Origin: Streptacidiphilus sp. 4-A2
GTDB lineage: Bacteria > Actinomycetota > Actinomycetes > Streptomycetales > Streptomycetaceae
DNA: 64,000 nt
NCBI GenBank assembly: GCA_014284505.1
Contig: JAAFYY010000001.1
Coordinates: forward strand, 1,984,001-2,048,000
Reading direction: 5' to 3'
In this document: positions 60,397-64,000 of the stretch, piece by piece
Numbering within the stretch: position 1 is the first letter of the stretch
Layout: each line of letters starts with the position of its first letter
The notes under the pieces: generated by a model
Databases searched by the model: none
Seen by the model: only the letters and a program-made list of their open reading frames with translations
What the model was told of the DNA's origin: nothing
Translations under genes and position numbers: made by a program

Positions 60397-60955
60397 GGTG
60401 TTGCCTTCCCCGTTTGCGCAGCTCAGAGGCTGCCTATGAGCAGAAGCTATGAGCTTGCCATGAGTCCGGTCAACCCCGCCGATCGGCGGGGGCGGTCGCA
60501 GTGGCCCCACCGATCGGCGGGGTCCTCCACGGTGTCACCCCGGACGTCCCCGGCCACCACCGGACGGGAAGCCACGACGGCTCGCCCCTTGCCCCGGCCC
60601 CCGGGTCACCCCACGCACATCAACCGCGGCGATCCCGCGGGCGATTGCCGGTGATCGCCGCGCGGCGGACGCCGTCGGCAGGGCAATGGGCGTCCAGAAC
60701 TGCCGGCTGCCGCGCACCCGGGTACTCGCGCGGTTGGAGGGGCGGTCGACATGTACCGCTATTCCGCCCGGGCCGCTACGGGGGGAAACAAATCAGCCGC
60801 ACAGGAATGAACCCGATACGCTTGTGCGCCTGGAGAGTGTGCCTTTGATGCTACTGGCAGGTACATGACAAATCCCATCGATGCAATTCAGAAGCGCTCT
60901 CCTGCTTATCCGGTCGAGGCCTGGAGCTGCTCGCCGGTGAAAGTGCGGGGTCAGT
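60397..60955. other. Intergenic region with repeated GATCGGCGGGG motif
   Basis: 559 bases without a supported gene. It holds the palindrome CCCCGCCGATCGGCGGGG (60474-60491) and a partial second copy ACCGATCGGCGGGG about 20 bases further on. It lies upstream of the secreted-protein pair, so the repeats may be regulatory or part of a terminator for the gene at 60956. Confidence 0.4.
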
Positions 60956-61686
60956 TCATCCGGCGGTCCGCACCAGCACGATCTGGACGAGATAGGGGAG
61001 GACCGCGACCGCCTGGGGGTCGTGGTCGAGCAGCACGGCGACCGGTGTCCGGCCGTGGGCCCGCAGCGCCTCGACCGGGCGCGCCCAGTGCGGCGGGCCG
61101 AGGGGGGCCCGCGGTGCGGCCGGCTCCTGCCCGGCGCCGGTCGCCGGGACGGTGGGCGGTACCGGTCCGGACGCCGCCCCGACCCGGGACTTCTGTGCCA
61201 GCAGCGCCTCGCAGTGCTGCGCCAGCCCGTTCTCCACGGCGGAGATCCAGGTGAGCCCGGCCGCCGCACCCACCGGGGGGCGGAACGGGGGGCGGGAAGC
61301 CGCGCCGCGCCGAAGGCGTCCTCGCGCGGTATCCGGCGCAGGGAGCCGGTGGCCAGGTCCAGCCCCCAGGCCGGGGACTGCTCCTCGGGCCGGGTCTCCG
61401 GCCCGTGGGCCGCCAGCGCGCCGTAGGCGGCGAGAGCCGTGAGGACGGTGGCCGTGCGATCCTCACCGGCGCCCTGCCCGCCGGACGCGGCGACTGCGCC
61501 GAGCACCGCGCCCAGCAGGCCGGTGTGACATCGGGCCACCCCGTCCGCCCGGGCGAGGAACTGCCCGGCGTCCACCGCCTCCCCGCCGATGCGCTGCAGG
61601 AAGGCTGCCCGCGCCTCCGCCTGGGTGATCCCCTGCCGACTGCCGCCGTGCGGGTCCGCGGCGGAGGCGTCCGATCGCAGCTCCAT
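60956..61686 (-). CDS. Unassigned protein with a YcaO-like segment
   Basis: About 243 residues from the ATG at 61686 (MELRSDASAADPHGGSR) after GGAGGGAGG. Alanine-rich helices (ARADGVARCHTGLLGAVLGA), then AWGLDLATGSLRRIPREDAF, and after a frameshift near 61275 GAAAGLTWISAVENGLAQHC and ALRAHGRTPVAVLLDHDPQA. The pair of an [AWG-D]-type strand followed by AAGLxWxxAVxxGLxxHC reminds me of the middle of YcaO-like proteins of azole-peptide clusters, but the protein is too short for a full YcaO and the ATP-binding Glu motifs are not visible. No function is claimed. Confidence 0.45.
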
Positions 61687-61760
61687 GGCCCTCCCTCCTT
61701 CGGGCTCCCGCTGTCGGTGAGCCTCTTGGACCATGGAACACGGGCTGGATATCCGCCGGA

Positions 61761-62614
61761 TCACCCCGCGATATAAGTGCCTTCCCGGGCGCTGTCCCGG
61801 AGGACGAGCGTGCAGCACTTCGCGCTGCCGCCGCCCTTCAGCAGCTCGGACAGGTCGGTGCCGATCGGCCGGAAGCCGCGCTCACGCAGCTGCCTCATCA
61901 CGCCGGTGGCGGCTTCCGGCAGGATCACATGGAGGCCGTCGCTGACCGCGTTCAGGCCGAACACCTCGGCGTCCGCCTCGCTGACCTGGATGGCGTCCGG
62001 GAAGAGCTGCCGCAGGACGGCCTGGCTGCCGGCCGAGAAGGCCTCCGGGTAGTACATGATCTCGTCGCCGTCGAGCACGGTCAGGGCCGTGTCGAGGTGG
62101 TAGAACCGCGGGTCCACCAGCTCCAGGCTGATCACCGGGCGCCCGAAGAACTCCTGGGCCTCCGCGTGCGCCTCGGGAGTGCTGCGGAACCCGGTCCCGG
62201 CCAGCAGCCAGCCCGCGGTGGCGAGGAAGTCGCCCTCGCCCTCGTTCACATGGACCGGGTCGCACAGCTCCTGGTAGCCCGCGCCCGGAACCAGTCCAGA
62301 TAGGCGGGGCCTTCGGCGGCACGCTCCGCGTTGCGGAACCGGACGCCGAGCACCCGGCCGTCCACCACCGTCGCGCCGTTCGCCGCGTACACCATGTCGG
62401 GGTAGCCGGGCAGCGGGTCGATCAGCTCCACCTGGTGGCCCAGCGACTGGTGGAGGGTGAGCAGTTGTTCCCACTGGGCGACGGCGAGGCCGGTGTCCAC
62501 CGGCTTGGCGGGATCCATCCACGGGTTGATCGAGTACGTCACCTCGAAGTACGTGGGCCGGCACATCAGGTCGGCGCGGGTGGGCGGTGCGGAACCTGCG
62601 CGGGACTCGTTCAT
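61761..62614 (-). CDS. Dimethylargininase-type (DDAH/amidinotransferase family) hydrolase
   Basis: About 284 residues from the ATG at 62614 (MNESRAGSAPPTRADLM). Guanidino-modifying pentein fold: FEVTYSINPWMD, VHVNEGEGDFLATAG, catalytic His in VDPRFYHLDTALTVLDG, and catalytic Cys in the C-terminal GGGSAKCCTLVLRDSA. DDAH frees citrulline from methylated arginines; relatives hydrolyse arginine or transfer amidino groups. A frameshift lies near 62290. It is preceded by a long divergent region shared with the SARP gene. Confidence 0.85.
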
Positions 62615-63196
62615 GGCAGGGCTTCCTTCGAGGGATGTGGCATGCGGCACGCGCGGAGGCGTCACCCGGTTCCCGGCGCGCGGACGCAGGCGGGGTGAGG
62701 CGAGGTGAAGTCCTCGCATCGGCAGCCCGGGTCGCTCGCGGAGGTTGCTGATCGGGGGCCGGCCGGCTCGGGGCCGGCGGCGGGGAGACGCTGAGAACAG
62801 GGGGACCTGAGAATGTGGTCGGCGCGGAATCACACGCATTTGCCGGGGCGTCGGCGAAAACCGCCCGGACGGGAAGCGGGATCCACGTACTCGGAATCCT
62901 CGGGGGCACATCAGCGGCCCGATCATGGCACATCCGGACGCCTACGGGAAAACCGGCAATCTGCCTCTCTCTGCTGTGATATTCCCGCCGAGGATGCGGT
63001 GCACTACATTGTCAGAGTTAGGGGGGGTGCCCGACAGACTGCACTGCAGCTCAAGTTGGCTTGCCATGCAATTGATTCGGGCTGGGGAGAACCCTCTTCT
63101 GACGGCCCGTGCGACCGGCTGCCGTTCGTGTCCCGACGCCGCCGTTCCCGAGGGCATCCAGGTCTCGTGGTCAAAGCTGGTGGGGGGGAAGGGAAC
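62615..63196. other. Divergent intergenic region before the second SARP gene
   Basis: 582 bases between the DDAH-type gene (minus) and the SARP gene (plus). No gene is supported. AT content is higher near 62960-63080, which probably marks the promoters. No copy of the palindromic operator was seen. Confidence 0.4.
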
Positions 63197-64000
63197 ATGG
63201 CGGAGGACATCAGATTCTCAGTGCTCGGGGCCGTGCGCATACACCGGGGCGAGACCGTTCTCGCCTCCCGTCGCCACAGCTGCAAGCTCTGCTGGTGGCT
63301 CTGCTGCTCCGTCCCGGACGATCGGCCTCGGCGCACGAACTCATCACCGCGATCTGGGGCGACTCCTCGCCGGACACCGCGCTGGCGAGCCTGCGCACGT
63401 ACGCGTGGCGGCTGCGCCAGACCCTGGAGATCGACCGTACCGACCCCAAGGTACTGATCTCACTGCACGACGGATACCAGCTGGTGGTTCCTCCGGACTC
63501 GGTGGACGCGAACTACGCGGAGAAGCTGGCCGCTGACGCCGCGCGGGCCCGGGCGCAGGGCCGGGACGACGACTGCAGCCGGCTGCTGGGCGACGCCCTG
63601 GGGCTGTGGCAGGGCGAGCCCCTGTCAGGTGTTCCGGGACCCTACGCGGACCAGCAGCGTTCCCGGCTCAACGAACTGCGGCGGGGTCTGCTGGAGGAGC
63701 GTTTCGACCACAACCTCCGGCTGGGTCGGAACTCGGCGGTGATACCCGAGCTCACCGCGTTCATCGCCGAACACCCGCTCCAGGAAAGACCCTACGGGTT
63801 CCTGATGCGGGCGCTGTACTCCTCCGGCCGGCAGGCCGACGCGCTGGCGGTGTTCACCCGGGCCCGGCACATCCTGGCCGAGGAGCTGGGCGTCGATCCC
63901 GGGCCGGAGCTGAGCGCGCTCCATGCCCGCATCCTGGCCGGCGACCCGCTGCTCAGCGCCGCCCCGCAGGGACAGGGGTACCAGCAGGCCCAGCCGGGGC
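63197..64000 (+). CDS. SARP/AfsR-family regulator (partial, runs off right edge)
   Basis: At least 268 residues. The ATG at 63197 (MAEDIRFSVLGAVRIHRGE) follows GGGGAAGGGAA. DNA-binding domain with ELITAIWGDSSPDTALAS and LRTYAWRLRQTLE; activation domain with ALGLWQGEPLSGVPGPYADQ, LRRGLLEERFDHNLRLG, ALYSSGRQADALAVFTRARH and AEELGVDPGPELSALHARIL. One C is missing near 63270. The sequence past the activation domain (Gln-rich) suggests either a plain SARP near its end or a longer AfsR-type protein with an ATPase part beyond the window. Confidence 0.85.

Noticed and set aside
60686-60868. Short plus-strand open frame in the 60.4-60.95 kb gap
   Set aside because: No ribosome site, no coding-type third-position bias and no recognisable motif.
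1-64000. CRISPR arrays, insertion sequences, rRNA genes, seryl-tRNA synthetase gene
   Set aside because: None was found. In particular no VlmL-like synthetase lies in the window, so charging of the tRNA-like RNAs would rely on a synthetase encoded elsewhere.

Overview
The window is high-GC actinomycete DNA, most likely Streptomyces or a close relative (Streptacidiphilus, Kitasatospora). Nearly every third codon position is G or C, and the content is typical of a Streptomyces secondary-metabolism region: SARP, AfsR-type, LuxR and TetR regulators, a SigE-type sigma factor, a terpene cyclase, P450s and many secreted proteins. A large share of genes is interrupted by single-base frameshifts. At the sites I could check, most are G or C runs one base too short, and protein similarity resumes at once in another frame. 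I read these mainly as assembly errors and give each gene as one span with the shift noted. No transposase, phage integrase or CRISPR array was seen.

Layout. 0-10 kb: start of a polymorphic-toxin gene, a SigE-family sigma factor with a membrane partner, an XRE/NB-ARC/TPR regulator, a secreted protein, two identical tandem class II tRNA-like genes (5803-6006), a VOC protein and an AfsR-type regulator. 10-16 kb: terpenoid cluster (FAD monooxygenase, P450, class I terpene synthase, methyltransferase). 16-19 kb: NarL-type two-component system and a secreted protein. 19-26 kb: a minus-strand operon with SbnA and SbnB (L-2,3-diaminopropionate synthesis), an EamA exporter, a 2-hydroxyacid dehydrogenase, a haem-oxygenase-fold diiron oxidase, an ATP-grasp ligase and a short phosphoglycerate dehydrogenase; this looks like a small diaminopropionate-derived amino acid or dipeptide pathway that I cannot match to a known product. 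27-38 kb: LuxR regulator, P450, MFS exporter, SARP with a TTA codon, TetR, two Baeyer-Villiger-type monooxygenases and an SDR.

37.6-56 kb: a probable aliphatic azoxy cluster. It has counterparts of valanimycin VlmA (aminoacyl-tRNA-dependent transferase), VlmH/VlmR (N-hydroxylase and flavin reductase) and VlmJ/VlmK (kinase and MmgE/PrpD eliminase), plus aldehyde dehydrogenase and aminotransferase genes that could supply the amine instead of the valine decarboxylase VlmD. Directly behind the VlmA-like gene lies a tRNA-Ser-like gene (51169-51253): long variable arm, discriminator G, intact D and T arms, but an anticodon arm that cannot be normal. The tandem pair at 5.8 kb has the same properties. 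The hypothesis is that these are non-decoding serine carriers that feed seryl groups to the transferase.

A near-perfect palindrome (TACGGTCGACCGTA and variants) occurs before the TetR gene, between the P450 and the MFS gene, and before the SGNH hydrolase gene, which ties the 28-56 kb genes into one regulon. 56-64 kb: secreted proteins (one CHAP hydrolase with four C-terminal repeats), an unassigned protein, a dimethylargininase-type hydrolase and a second SARP that runs off the right edge.
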